Source: Paenibacillus sp. BJ-4
GTDB lineage: Bacteria > Bacillota > Bacilli > Paenibacillales > Paenibacillaceae
Assembly: GCF_020404765.1 (NCBI RefSeq)
Contig: NZ_JAIVEM010000004.1
Location: forward strand, 1 to 64,000
DNA: 64,000 nucleotides
Reading direction: 5' to 3'
Shown here: positions 42,514 through 51,341 of the stretch, one piece after another
Layout: each line of letters opens with the position of its first letter
How positions within the stretch are numbered: position 1 is the stretch's first letter
Notes under the pieces: model-generated
The model's input: the letters and a program-made list of their open reading frames with translations, nothing else
What the model was told of the DNA's origin: nothing
The model's database searches: none
Translations under genes and position numbers: made by a program

Positions 42514-45500
42514 TTACTTCGCTTTCAGGCTTGCTTCATCAAATTGGAACTGAACCGTATACCAGTGATCATATGGCACCCCGCCCAGGACCAAGCCAGG
42601 TACAATGACGTGGGTGTAGGCACTGATTTTCTGGGACAAGTCCCCTATCTCGAATTGAACGATGCGCGTATCGCCGGATGTCGAGATTACTTCTACGTCT
42701 TTCAGGGTACCGTTCTGCTCCACTTGTAGAACCGGCATCCAGGAGCTATTTTTCAAAGTGACTTGAATATAGCGCTTGTCTCCCTTTTCAATCAGTGTAG
42801 CTGGCTTATCGAGGTATCCATCCATAACGGAAGCTTCGCTCGTTTTATCTTTAAATACGTTGTAATTGATCGTGTACTGCTTCTCGGTAGCTGCGGGCTG
42901 AACAGGTTGTTCCGCTACGGGCTTTTGTTCAGCCACAGGTGTGGTTGTTTGTGCTGCTTTGTCCGGAGAGGCTGGTGCCGGTTCAGCGCCGGTTGCAGTT
43001 GTAGCTGCACTTACTCCCTCACCTTTAAGCGATGCACGGTCAAATTGAATCTGTCCGCCGAACTTCTCATTTAAAATGTATTTCTCAGGCAGATATACCT
43101 GGGTATACACACTCAGCTTTTTGTCCAAATCAGGGACTTCAAAAGCGATGGTACTCGTATCACCCTTGGTGCTAGAACCAACAATAGTCGGAGTGGTATA
43201 ACGACCTTCAAAATCGGTTTGGAATTGTTTCAAAGCCTGTCTGTCCGTAATGGTCAGATGAGCCTGAACCCTGCCGTTCTTCACGACCAGCTTCGCGAGA
43301 GGCTCTACAAAAAGAGCTACAATAGAGTCCTTCTCTGTACCGTTCGCCAGAAGACGGAAATCCGCTGTATACTCTCCGTCTGGCAAGTTGTTTTTCCCTT
43401 TTTCTTCTTCAGCTGACTTCTTGTCGTTGTAATACGATACATTACTGGTATCGAATTTAAATTCAAAGTCGTATACCTTTTCAACACGATCCTCGGCCTT
43501 GAAGACCATCGGAGTGGCAATTGCCACTTTAGGGGCTTCATAAACAACCAGTTGGCCTTTCACATTGCTCTTAAAGTCATTTACGCCAAAACGAACGTCC
43601 TTCGTATTGCTTGCTGCATCTTCCTGGGTCACTTCTGCGTCTCGGTAGTCCCCAGTTGTGTTATCCCAAATGCGCAACGCCTTCACTTCATTACTGTTTT
43701 GCAGCTTCAGACCTACAAAACGTTTGTCGCCTTCCACGACCAATTGCGCAGGTTCATCGCTGATGAAGCGTTGAGCCGGTGAATCCACTCCTGTCGAGCC
43801 ATCTGGTAAAACAATGCTGAATTTCAAAGCATATTTACCATTGACAAGCTTGTCAAAATCCAATTTAACGATAGGATCTGCCGCTCCTGAAGAGGACGGT
43901 TCGACAAAGCTGCGAATGGTAGCAGGCTCGAATTGGAATTGCACGTCATATACGTGATCATATGGGATGCCACCCAAATCCAATCCAGGTACGATCACAT
44001 GAGTATTTACTGTCACTTTATCCGAGAGATTTGGCACTTCAAATTGTACCGTTCTTGTATCTGCAGAGGTCGATTGATCAACCACCTGAGCTTCTGAACC
44101 ATTGACTTTGAACGTTTTTATCCAGCTGCTCTTGTCCATTTTGATCTGAATCACATTTTTACCAGACTGTCTTAACAGCGTGGCTGGTTTTTGCATATAG
44201 CCATCCATCACAGATATTTCATTGCTTCCGTTTTTAAGTACAGAAAAATCAATACTATATCTGCCGTTTTCAGTCACAGGAGTTGTACCGCCATCCGTTC
44301 CTTTCACCGCAATGCTGCTACGATCAAATTGCAGACGGATCTTATGATCCATTTCATATACCGATCCATTAAAACTCGTACTTACGTGGACCTGTGCATT
44401 CAGAATAGCGTCCAAATCCGCTACTTTAAATTTCACGACACGTGTATCAGCTGTCTTGTCTTCACTTACAATATCCGCATCCGTCAACGTTCCGTTTTGT
44501 TCCGATTTGAACGCTGTCACCGTGGCGCTGTCTTTGATGGTAAAAGAGGCTTCATACTTGCCTTTCGATACCGTTAGTGTGGCTTGAGACAACAAATATT
44601 GCGCCATGGCTGATGGTTGATCTTTTGTTGCATGTAGCGCGTTAAAGTTAATCGAGTACGTTCCATCGGCTAAAACCTTTCCCGGGGTACCTGGCGTTCC
44701 AGGATCAACCGGAGTTGTTGTCGCTCCTAATTGGAGATCTACATTATAGGTATTCACGTAGTTCAGCTCAGGCCAATTAATGCTTACCCACGCGTTCAGC
44801 TTGGCAGGTACTTCTTTTACTTCGAATTCGATCACGCATGTATTCGCAGTTTGATCTTCACTTACTGTCGTAGCATTCGTTAATACTCCGTTCTGCTCTA
44901 CCTTAAAGCCATCAATCTGCTTGCTATTTTTCAAGGTAAAACGAACATACTTCTTGCCATCACGTTCAATCAAAACGCCTGGCTTTTCCGTATATCCATC
45001 CATCATGGACTTTTCATTCGTTCCATCTTTTAAAAGGGTGAAGTCCAGATTGGAGCTCGTTTCTGGAGAGGTGCCATTTTCAGTAATACTACTCTTGTCA
45101 AATTGAAGACGAAGCTTATGATCCATCTCATAAACTCCACCCGGATAGGTCGTGCTTACATGCACCTGTGCGTTCAGAATAACATCCAAATCCGCTACCT
45201 TGAATTTCACCACACGGGTATTGGCTGTCTTGTCTTCGCTTACAATATTCGCATCCGTCAATGTTCCATTTTGTTCTGTTTTGAATTCCGTCACCGTGGT
45301 GCTGTCTTTGATGGTAAAGGAAACCTCTTTTTTCCCTTTGGATACCGTCAAAGTTGCCGGAGATAACAGATATTGCGCCATGGCTGACGGTTGATCTTTT
45401 GTTGCGTGCAGCGCGTTAAAGTTAATCGAGTACGTTCCATCTGCCAAATCCGATGGTGCAGGTACAGAAGCCAATTCAAGATCCACATTATACGTATTCA

Positions 45501-46488
45501 CGTAGCTCAGCTCAGGCCAGTTGATACTCACCCATGCGTTCAGCTTGGCAGGAACTTCTTTTACTTCGAATTCGATCACGCGTGTATTCGCAGTTTGATC
45601 TTCACTTACTGTGGCAACATTGGTCAATACTCCGTTTTGCTCTACCTTAAAGCCATCAATCTGCTTGCTATTTTTCAAGGTAAAACGAACATACTTCTTG
45701 CCATCACGTTCAATCAAAACGCCTGGCTTTTCCGTATATCCATCCATCATGGACTTTTCATTCGTTCCATCTTTTAAAAGAGAAAAGTCCAAATCAGATA
45801 GCTTGTCTCCTCCGATAGGAGGCGTTACCGGCGGTGTCACTGGTGGAACGGTTGGATTCTCCGTCGAGTTTTTAAGTCTCAGACTGGAGGGATCAAACTC
45901 AATCCATTCCTTCACCGAATAGTCCGGATCGGTATCTACATACCATGGAGAACTGCTATTAAATCCAAACTCCGTATTTACATTTTGATGAAAATCATAA
46001 ACATCGAAGTTTACAGTCCCGGAAGATTTTCCGGAATCTACTTCTATTTTGGCGGGAACCGTTTCCCCGTTTTGTTCTACTAAAAATTTCGAGAGACCTT
46101 GTGCTTCCGCAAACTTAAATGAAAAATGGTATTTTCCATCTTTAATGATCAAATCTCCAGGAAAGGTGTAGTTTGTTTTGAAACTCGAATCCTTGGTGCT
46201 TCCACTGACTGTTTTTCTTAAAGGCTTGTAGTCAATAAGATACTCTCCATCTGCATAGGTCGCGTCACTAGCGGTTAAAGTAGTAGTAGGTTCAGAAGAT
46301 GGGGTAGGCACTTCTGCCGGAACCTCATAAGTAGCATAAGTAGCACTAGTCACTGTAGTGCTTGAATCAGACGAATTCGATGAGGTGGACTCCCCCTTAG
46401 GTGTCGCCCGTACATATGGTGAAAATAAAGAAAACAACATCAGAATAGCTGCAAATGTCGTAATATATTTGTTAAATCGGCTTTTCAA
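42514..46488 (-). CDS. Secreted protein with nine NEAT-like heme-binding domains
   Basis: A 1324-residue exported protein with an N-terminal signal peptide (about 1-28). Nine NEAT-like domains follow, at about 60-220, 230-345, 350-470, 480-590, 605-725, 735-850, 870-1010, 1030-1150 and 1195-1320. Domains 2, 4, 6 and 9 keep both heme features: a S-[MV]-M-D-G-Y-type helix and a YxxxY strand (YVNTY, YDHVY, YDHWY). Domains 3 and 5 have SAM helices but YEMDH; 1, 7 and 8 are degenerate. Domains 2-3 and 4-5 are near-identical copies. No LPXTG, NPQTN or SLH anchor is present. The start codon is TTG with GGGGGA upstream. Confidence 0.9.
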   Translation of the reverse strand: MKSRFNKYITTFAAILMLFSLFSPYVRATPKGESTSSNSSDSSTTVTSATYATYEVPAEVPTPSSEPTTTLTASDATYADGEYLIDYKPLRKTVSGSTKDSSFKTNYTFPGDLIIKDGKYHFSFKFAEAQGLSKFLVEQNGETVPAKIEVDSGKSSGTVNFDVYDFHQNVNTEFGFNSSSPWYVDTDPDYSVKEWIEFDPSSLRLKNSTENPTVPPVTPPVTPPIGGDKLSDLDFSLLKDGTNEKSMMDGYTEKPGVLIERDGKKYVRFTLKNSKQIDGFKVEQNGVLTNVATVSEDQTANTRVIEFEVKEVPAKLNAWVSINWPELSYVNTYNVDLELASVPAPSDLADGTYSINFNALHATKDQPSAMAQYLLSPATLTVSKGKKEVSFTIKDSTTVTEFKTEQNGTLTDANIVSEDKTANTRVVKFKVADLDVILNAQVHVSTTYPGGVYEMDHKLRLQFDKSSITENGTSPETSSNLDFTLLKDGTNEKSMMDGYTEKPGVLIERDGKKYVRFTLKNSKQIDGFKVEQNGVLTNATTVSEDQTANTCVIEFEVKEVPAKLNAWVSINWPELNYVNTYNVDLQLGATTTPVDPGTPGTPGKVLADGTYSINFNALHATKDQPSAMAQYLLSQATLTVSKGKYEASFTIKDSATVTAFKSEQNGTLTDADIVSEDKTADTRVVKFKVADLDAILNAQVHVSTSFNGSVYEMDHKIRLQFDRSSIAVKGTDGGTTPVTENGRYSIDFSVLKNGSNEISVMDGYMQKPATLLRQSGKNVIQIKMDKSSWIKTFKVNGSEAQVVDQSTSADTRTVQFEVPNLSDKVTVNTHVIVPGLDLGGIPYDHVYDVQFQFEPATIRSFVEPSSSGAADPIVKLDFDKLVNGKYALKFSIVLPDGSTGVDSPAQRFISDEPAQLVVEGDKRFVGLKLQNSNEVKALRIWDNTTGDYRDAEVTQEDAASNTKDVRFGVNDFKSNVKGQLVVYEAPKVAIATPMVFKAEDRVEKVYDFEFKFDTSNVSYYNDKKSAEEEKGKNNLPDGEYTADFRLLANGTEKDSIVALFVEPLAKLVVKNGRVQAHLTITDRQALKQFQTDFEGRYTTPTIVGSSTKGDTSTIAFEVPDLDKKLSVYTQVYLPEKYILNEKFGGQIQFDRASLKGEGVSAATTATGAEPAPASPDKAAQTTTPVAEQKPVAEQPVQPAATEKQYTINYNVFKDKTSEASVMDGYLDKPATLIEKGDKRYIQVTLKNSSWMPVLQVEQNGTLKDVEVISTSGDTRIVQFEIGDLSQKISAYTHVIVPGLVLGGVPYDHWYTVQFQFDEASLKAK
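44310..45800 (-). repeat. In-frame tandem duplication of a two-NEAT module
   Basis: The copy at about 45060-45800 (domains 2-3) and the copy at about 44310-45050 (domains 4-5) are nearly identical at DNA level. Matching points are 744 bp apart in the first domain and 774 bp in the second; the 30-bp difference is an extra Gly/Thr/Pro linker in the second copy. Confidence 0.9.
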
Positions 46489-46513
46489 GGTGATGTATCC
46501 CCCTACTTAAAAT

Positions 46514-46554
46514 ATACTCATTTGGAGCTTTGAAACTAAACTCCAAATGAGTAT
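46514..46554 (-). terminator. Hairpin between single-NEAT gene and nine-NEAT gene
   Basis: A perfect 14-bp stem (46514-46527 with 46541-46554), followed on the minus strand only by ATTTTAA. It lies in a 99-bp gap inside the heme operon. A weak terminator that lets part of the transcripts through would give more of the small secreted NEAT proteins than of the large one. Confidence 0.65.
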
Positions 46555-46587
46555 TCAATTCAAATCCATATTTCCACAAAGAAACTG

Positions 46588-47085
46588 TTAAATATCGCTG
46601 TCGTCAAATTGGAATTGAACAACATAATCGTGATCGTATGGAATACCACCAGTGTATTCTTTAGGTACACTGACATGTAGTTTAACGTTCAATTTTTGGG
46701 AAGGGCTAGTTACAGGGAATTCTACTATTCTTGTGTCTCCTGATGTGCTTACCACAGTCGCATTCACATACTGACCATTTTGTTCTGTTTTGAATTCAGT
46801 GACCCAGGCACTTTTGGTAATAGCTACTCTCACTTTATATTGACCATTCGTAACAATCAGAGTGGCTGGTTTTTTCACATAACCATTTGTATCCATGTAA
46901 GATGGTTCGGTGGTTCCATCTTTATAAACGGTATAAGGCAATTGATACGTACCATTTGGCAAAGCCGCACTCGCTTTGTTAGAGGAAAATGGAGCTAGTA
47001 CCACAAAAACAAGCGCTGCCATCAATACCGTGAGCATTACCTTTTTCAAAGACAATTTCTCCATACGATTCATTACCATGTTCAT
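46588..47085 (-). CDS. Secreted single-NEAT-domain protein (hemophore-like) 1
   Basis: A 165-residue exported protein: signal peptide (about 1-40, ending NKASA) and one NEAT domain (about 42-165). The heme-helix region is SYMDTNGYVKKPATL and the heme-strand motif is YDHDY (YxxxY with IPYDHDYVVQFQF), so heme binding is likely. Size and layout recall the soluble hemophore IsdX1 of B. anthracis. It has no wall-sorting signal. AAGGAG lies nine bases before the ATG. Third gene of the leftward heme operon. Confidence 0.9.
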   Translation of the reverse strand: MNMVMNRMEKLSLKKVMLTVLMAALVFVVLAPFSSNKASAALPNGTYQLPYTVYKDGTTEPSYMDTNGYVKKPATLIVTNGQYKVRVAITKSAWVTEFKTEQNGQYVNATVVSTSGDTRIVEFPVTSPSQKLNVKLHVSVPKEYTGGIPYDHDYVVQFQFDDSDI

Positions 47086-47116
47086 GTTCTCAATCTCCTT
47101 TTACGTTGTATTTGGA

Positions 47117-47584
47117 TTAGATTTCGTCGAATTGCAGTTGTACATGGTACTTGCCTGTGTAGCCGATGACCGGAATTGTGATTTCAGCATAAGCATTCAC
47201 TTTGGCATTCAGATCAGCAACTTCGAATTCCACTACACGAGTGTTGCTGGCAGTATCCGTGCTCACTACAGTTGCGTCTTGCAGAACGCCATTTTGCTCT
47301 ACTTTGAACGCTGTAATCAGATTGCTGCTTTTCACAGTCAGACGAACGACATTTTTACCATTAGCTACAATAACCTGAGCTGGCTTCGTCAGATAGCTGT
47401 CCAATCGGGACGTTTCATTCGTTTGATCCTTCAAAACGGTATAGTTTACGGTGTATGTCCCATCGGCTGCTGCCGCTTTAGCTGAGAATGGCGCAATGAG
47501 TGCAAAAACAAGTGCTGTCATGATCAACGCTACAAAAACCTTCTTCAAAGAAAATGGCTCAAAACGATTCATTACCCTATTCAT
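47117..47584 (-). CDS. Secreted single-NEAT-domain protein (hemophore-like) 2
   Basis: A 155-residue exported protein with signal peptide (about 1-35, ending AKAAA) and one NEAT domain. The helix region is TSRLDSYLTKPAQVI, with Arg-Leu in place of the usual Met, while the YxxxY strand motif is YTGKY. Heme affinity may therefore differ from its neighbours. The signal peptide (MNRVMNRFEPFSLKKVF) is very close to that of the next gene, pointing to recent duplication. The ATG at 47584 has AGGAG upstream. No anchor motif. Confidence 0.88.
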   Translation of the reverse strand: MNRVMNRFEPFSLKKVFVALIMTALVFALIAPFSAKAAAADGTYTVNYTVLKDQTNETSRLDSYLTKPAQVIVANGKNVVRLTVKSSNLITAFKVEQNGVLQDATVVSTDTASNTRVVEFEVADLNAKVNAYAEITIPVIGYTGKYHVQLQFDEI

Positions 47585-47654
47585 ATCTACACACACTCCT
47601 CAATGGTTTATGCTTGAATTTATGTTGATTTTATGAACGATAAAGATGCTTGAA

Positions 47655-48170
47655 TTACTTCTTGGAAGATTTGGATGATTTCGCAGACTGGACGGCTGCC
47701 ACTTTTTTGACGCTCTTGGAATCAAACGCGAAACGGATCGTGTAGTCATGATCGTAGTTATACGCAGGAACAGTAACATGAATTTTAGAGATCAGCGGAC
47801 TGTTCACACTTGCAATTGGAAATTGTACAGTTCGGGTATCGGTTTTGGCATCCTTATGGATGACCTTTGTATCTATGATTTTGCCTTTGTGATCTACTTT
47901 AAACCCGGTTGTCCATTCGCTATGATTCAGCTTAATTTGCATCGTCATTTGGCCTTTTTTCACATACAATTTAGCTGGCTTCTCAAAATAATCATTAGCC
48001 ATGGATACCGAATCATTTTCCGCCTTGAGAATATTGTATTTGAGCGTGTATGTACCATCCGCCAATTTTGGAGAAGCCGAAGCGGCTCCTACAGATGACG
48101 AAGTTGGCCAGAAGCCCAGCATACTCACCAGCAGAAACACACCAATAATTGCAGAAAGCCCCTTCTTCAT
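47655..48170 (-). CDS. Secreted single-NEAT-domain protein 3 with Lys/Ser tail
   Basis: A 171-residue exported protein: signal peptide (about 1-30), one NEAT domain (about 36-155) with SVSMANDYFEKPAKL as heme helix and YDHDY as YxxxY motif, then a short tail of repeated Ser-Ser-Lys. The basic tail could hold the protein to anionic wall polymers in place of covalent sorting. GGGAGGG precedes the ATG. It is the first gene of the leftward heme operon and lies next to the Fur-like sites of the divergent control region. Confidence 0.88.
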   Translation of the reverse strand: MKKGLSAIIGVFLLVSMLGFWPTSSSVGAASASPKLADGTYTLKYNILKAENDSVSMANDYFEKPAKLYVKKGQMTMQIKLNHSEWTTGFKVDHKGKIIDTKVIHKDAKTDTRTVQFPIASVNSPLISKIHVTVPAYNYDHDYTIRFAFDSKSVKKVAAVQSAKSSKSSKK

Positions 48171-48207
48171 TTTGACAGCAGTCCCTCCCCACGAGAATAT
48201 AACTAAT

Positions 48208-48222
48208 TGATTATCATTCTCA
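48208..48222 (-). promoter_or_regulatory. Fur box of the leftward NEAT operon
   Basis: TGATTATCATTCTCA; its reverse complement TGAGAATGATAATCA differs from the 7-1-7 consensus TGATAATNATTATCA at two positions. It lies about 40 bp before the first NEAT gene. Confidence 0.7.
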
Positions 48223-48488
48223 ATTGATAATTGAAAAAAAATAGCTCTTATTGAGCTTCTCTCCCCACCTCTCTATTCCAGAAATTCGCAAAACCAAGTG
48301 AACCCATCATCAATATATCTTACACTTTTCAAAAATGTCAATATGTATTTGCGTGTATATAACTCCTTGATATATGCTATTTTTTAAGAAAAATTTGGAG
48401 CATCTTCCTCTATAACATGAACAACCCCCTCCTCATTTTCAATTCAAAATTTATTTAAAATTTTGTTTTTTTAATTGACAATCCCCAT

Positions 48489-48503
48489 TGATATTCATTA
48501 TCA
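48489..48503 (+). promoter_or_regulatory. Fur box 1 of the rightward heme operon
   Basis: TGATATTCATTATCA has a single mismatch to the 7-1-7 Fur consensus TGATAATNATTATCA. Confidence 0.8.
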
Positions 48504-48519
48504 TTCTCTTATGTTTAAA

Positions 48520-48534
48520 TGAAAATGATTATCA
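48520..48534 (+). promoter_or_regulatory. Fur box 2 of the rightward heme operon
   Basis: TGAAAATGATTATCA has a single mismatch to the Fur consensus and lies 16 bp after box 1, 35 bp before the ATG. Confidence 0.8.
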
Positions 48535-48568
48535 TTATTATTCAACACAAAATTGCAGGAGGAATGAC

Positions 48569-49549
48569 ATGAAATCTCATGTGTTGTGGTCATCCGCGGC
48601 GCTTTTATTGGCTGTCACCGGATGTAGTAGTGGCGCTCCGACCGCAGATCACAAACCAACCAATGTATCTGTATCTGCCACTTCAAGCCGGGCAAACAAT
48701 GCCACGATTCAGGTTACTGATTTTTCCAAGCGAACATTGGCGTTCCAAGGTATCCCTCAACATATCGTGGCTTTAAGCAACGGCGATCTGGACATTATAT
48801 ATGCTTTGGGCGGGACTGCCGTCGGCAGACCCAACTCGAATGGACCTTCCGTCGTCCCAACTGCTGAGAATGTTCAACAGGTAGGCTCTACTCATGAGGT
48901 CGATCTGGAGAAAATTACGATGCTCAAACCAGATGTCGTATTGGGCAATTACCCAATGAATGAAAAGGACATTCCGGCCATTGAAGGGGTCGGTTCACAA
49001 CTGCTGCTGACTGGAGCTAATTCAGTCAAAGATATTCAATCGCAAATTACATTATTCGGACAATTACTGCAAAAGCAGGCTCAGGCCGTGAAGCTGAACG
49101 AGCAAATTGACCAACAGGTAGCCAAGCTGCAAAAGGATACAGCCTCCAGCTCCAAACCGAAGGTGCTGCTGGTCTACGGAGCCCCAGCCACGTATATGGC
49201 GGCATTGCCGAATTCACTAGGCGGAAACATTCTGGAGGTTGCAGGCGGCTCCAATATTGCCGCTGATTTTCCGGGCCTGCAAAATTTCCCGCAATATGCA
49301 CAGCTAAACACAGAGCGTATCATACAGGCCGACCCTGATTACATCTTCATCATGACCCATGGCAATACTGAAGAAGTGAAAGCCGCATTTTTAAAGGAAA
49401 TGCAGGAAAATGCAGCTTGGAACGGAATTCAGGCGGTCAAAAGCAATCAGGTCGAGGTGTTGCCATCAGATTTGTTCGGAACGAATCCAGGCGCGCGGGT
49501 GACAAAGGCGCTGGATTTGATGCACGACAAGCTGTATCCGGCGAAATAG
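48569..49549 (+). CDS. Heme/iron-binding ABC lipoprotein of the second importer
   Basis: A 326-residue lipoprotein. The lipobox is LAVTGCSSG (Cys about residue 19), followed by a Ser/Thr-rich tether and a class III binding fold (RTLAFQGIPQHIVALSNGDLDIIYALGG, VLLVYGAPATYMAALPNSLGGNILEVAGG). The ATG at 48569 has AGGAGG upstream; the longer frame starts inside the Fur boxes. It begins a four-gene rightward operon with permease, ATPase and a heme monooxygenase, which makes heme the likely cargo, though a siderophore is not excluded. Confidence 0.9.
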   Translation: MKSHVLWSSAALLLAVTGCSSGAPTADHKPTNVSVSATSSRANNATIQVTDFSKRTLAFQGIPQHIVALSNGDLDIIYALGGTAVGRPNSNGPSVVPTAENVQQVGSTHEVDLEKITMLKPDVVLGNYPMNEKDIPAIEGVGSQLLLTGANSVKDIQSQITLFGQLLQKQAQAVKLNEQIDQQVAKLQKDTASSSKPKVLLVYGAPATYMAALPNSLGGNILEVAGGSNIAADFPGLQNFPQYAQLNTERIIQADPDYIFIMTHGNTEEVKAAFLKEMQENAAWNGIQAVKSNQVEVLPSDLFGTNPGARVTKALDLMHDKLYPAK

Positions 49550-49552
49550 GCG

Positions 49553-50551
49553 ATGAACAAACTACAGCGTGCCAGAAGGCGCACCATCGCCTGGATTACC
49601 CTTCCGGTCCTACTGCTGGCTGTCTCTGTGTACGGCCTGGCCTACGGTTCGGTGTCGATTCCGCTCCAAGAAATCAATCAGGTTTTGTTACATAACGATG
49701 ACTCTATCTATCGCACGATCCTGATGGATCTCCGGCTCCCCAGAGTGCTCGTAGGTTTGCTTGTAGGAGCTTGCCTCGCAGCTTCTGGAGCCCTTCTTCA
49801 AGGAGTCATGAAAAATCCACTGGCCGACCCTGGTGTTATTGGTGTATCTGCCGGGGGTGGACTCGCTGCCGTCATTACGATGGTCATGCTTCCACAGCTT
49901 AGCTACCTCCTTCCGGTAACGGCCTTTTTGGGCGCCTTTCTGAGCGCGCTCATCATTTACCTGCTGGCATGGGACCGAGGAGCTTCCCCTGTCAAAATTG
50001 TGCTGGCTGGTGTTGCGATCAACGCGCTGCTGGGTGCACTCACCAATGGCGTGATGGTCATGTACAGCGACCGCGTCCAGGCCGTTCTCCCTTGGCTATC
50101 CGGCGGATTAAACGGGCGAAGCTGGCATCACCTGGAGTTTATGGCTCCTTACGCCATCGTTGGCTTAATCGCCTCTCTGTTGGCGATCAAGCCTGCCAAT
50201 TTGCTGCTACTAGGCGACGATTCAGCTCAGCTGCTAGGTCAGCGGGTAGAGCTTCAACGTCTGCTGATTATCCTGCTCTCAGCCCTGCTCGCCGGTACAG
50301 CGGTCAGTGTAGCCGGGCTGATCGGTTTCGTAGGACTGGTCGTTCCCCATGTCATACGACTGCTGATTGGGGAGGATTATCGTTTCCTCCTGCCCCTTTC
50401 CATTTTGGGCGGCGGGACGCTGGTAGTCCTGGCGGATACGGTGGCACGCTCCTGGTTTGATCCGATTGAGCTGCCTGTGGGTATTTTACTGGCCGTCATC
50501 GGGGCGCCGTTCTTCTTAATCCTGCTCAAGAAACGGGGGAATTTCGGATGA
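49553..50551 (+). CDS. FecCD-type permease of the second importer
   Basis: A 332-residue BtuC/FecCD-family permease with about nine to ten helices. Key blocks: DLRLPRVLVGLLVGACLAASGALLQGVMKNPLADPGVIGVSAGGG, and VAGLIGFVGLVVPHVIRLLIGEDYR near the C-terminus, the coupling region to the ATPase. It starts 3 bp after the binding-protein stop and overlaps the ATPase gene by 4 bp, so translation is coupled. Confidence 0.93.
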   Translation: MNKLQRARRRTIAWITLPVLLLAVSVYGLAYGSVSIPLQEINQVLLHNDDSIYRTILMDLRLPRVLVGLLVGACLAASGALLQGVMKNPLADPGVIGVSAGGGLAAVITMVMLPQLSYLLPVTAFLGAFLSALIIYLLAWDRGASPVKIVLAGVAINALLGALTNGVMVMYSDRVQAVLPWLSGGLNGRSWHHLEFMAPYAIVGLIASLLAIKPANLLLLGDDSAQLLGQRVELQRLLIILLSALLAGTAVSVAGLIGFVGLVVPHVIRLLIGEDYRFLLPLSILGGGTLVVLADTVARSWFDPIELPVGILLAVIGAPFFLILLKKRGNFG

Positions 50552-51339
50552 CAGCCATACAGGGTGAGCATCTCTTCTTACAGCGCGGATATTTCCAGCT
50601 GAACGATGTAAACATCACCTTGCCCGCCGGGAAGCTCACCGCAATTGTCGGACCCAACGGCTCAGGCAAATCTACGCTTCTGCGCATTATGACCCGGCTG
50701 CTCAAGCAGGATCAGGGGCAGGTTTCCGTACTAGGTAAGCAAGTAGAGGACTACAAGCGGCGCGATTTTGCCCAGACGATTACGATGCTGCCGCAAATGA
50801 AGGATATGCTGCCGTTATTAACGGTTCGTGAGCTGGTCGCTTACGGAAGATCTCCTCATGCCAAAGGCTTGAGAACACGACATACCGGACAGGACCAGCA
50901 TATCGTGGACCATGTCATGGAAATCACAGGTATCAAGCCCTATGCGGATCGGATGTTCCATACTCTATCGGGAGGTGAACAACAAAAAGCGCGAATTGCA
51001 ATGACTTTGGCCCAACAAACAGGTATTCTTTTGCTCGATGAACCGACCACTTTTCTGGATATCGCCCATCAATTTGAGGTTATGGATATGCTGCGGCGTA
51101 TCAATCACGAGTCCGGCTTGACGATTGTTATGGTACTGCATGATTTGCAGCAAGCTGCGGCCTATTGTCATCATATGATTGCGCTTAAAAGGGGACGAAT
51201 TGCCGTTGCCGGCGAACCCCGTCAGATTTTGACATCTGATTTTCTTCGCGACATTTATGAAATGAACGCCACGATCAAATTCGAGGATGGCTATCCGGTC
51301 ATTATACCGACCATACCACATCATTTAGGAGGAATTTAA
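50548..51339 (+). CDS. ABC ATPase of the second importer
   Basis: A 263-residue FecE/FhuC-type ATPase. Walker [11 protein letters not shown]-loop MLPQMKDML, signature [12 protein letters not shown], Walker [13 protein letters not shown] and switch His in [10 protein letters not shown] are all intact. The ATGA overlap with the permease and the 2-bp gap to the monooxygenase gene place it firmly in the heme operon. Confidence 0.93.
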   Translation: MTAIQGEHLFLQRGYFQLNDVNITLPAGKLTAIVGPNGSGKSTLLRIMTRLLKQDQGQVSVLGKQVEDYKRRDFAQTITMLPQMKDMLPLLTVRELVAYGRSPHAKGLRTRHTGQDQHIVDHVMEITGIKPYADRMFHTLSGGEQQKARIAMTLAQQTGILLLDEPTTFLDIAHQFEVMDMLRRINHESGLTIVMVLHDLQQAAAYCHHMIALKRGRIAVAGEPRQILTSDFLRDIYEMNATIKFEDGYPVIIPTIPHHLGGI

Positions 51340-51341
51340 AT

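Larger units (their letters stand above)
48171..48568. other. Divergent heme-operon control region (398 bp)
   Basis: AT-rich region between the two heme operons. It holds a Fur-like site near the leftward gene (48208-48222) and two near the rightward gene (48489-48503, 48520-48534). No small gene or RNA was recognised in the middle. Confidence 0.7.

Noticed and set aside
42514..48170. A sortase or LPXTG-like motif for the NEAT proteins
   Set aside because: The C-termini end in the NEAT domain or a short polar tail; no motif plus hydrophobic segment plus charged tail is present.
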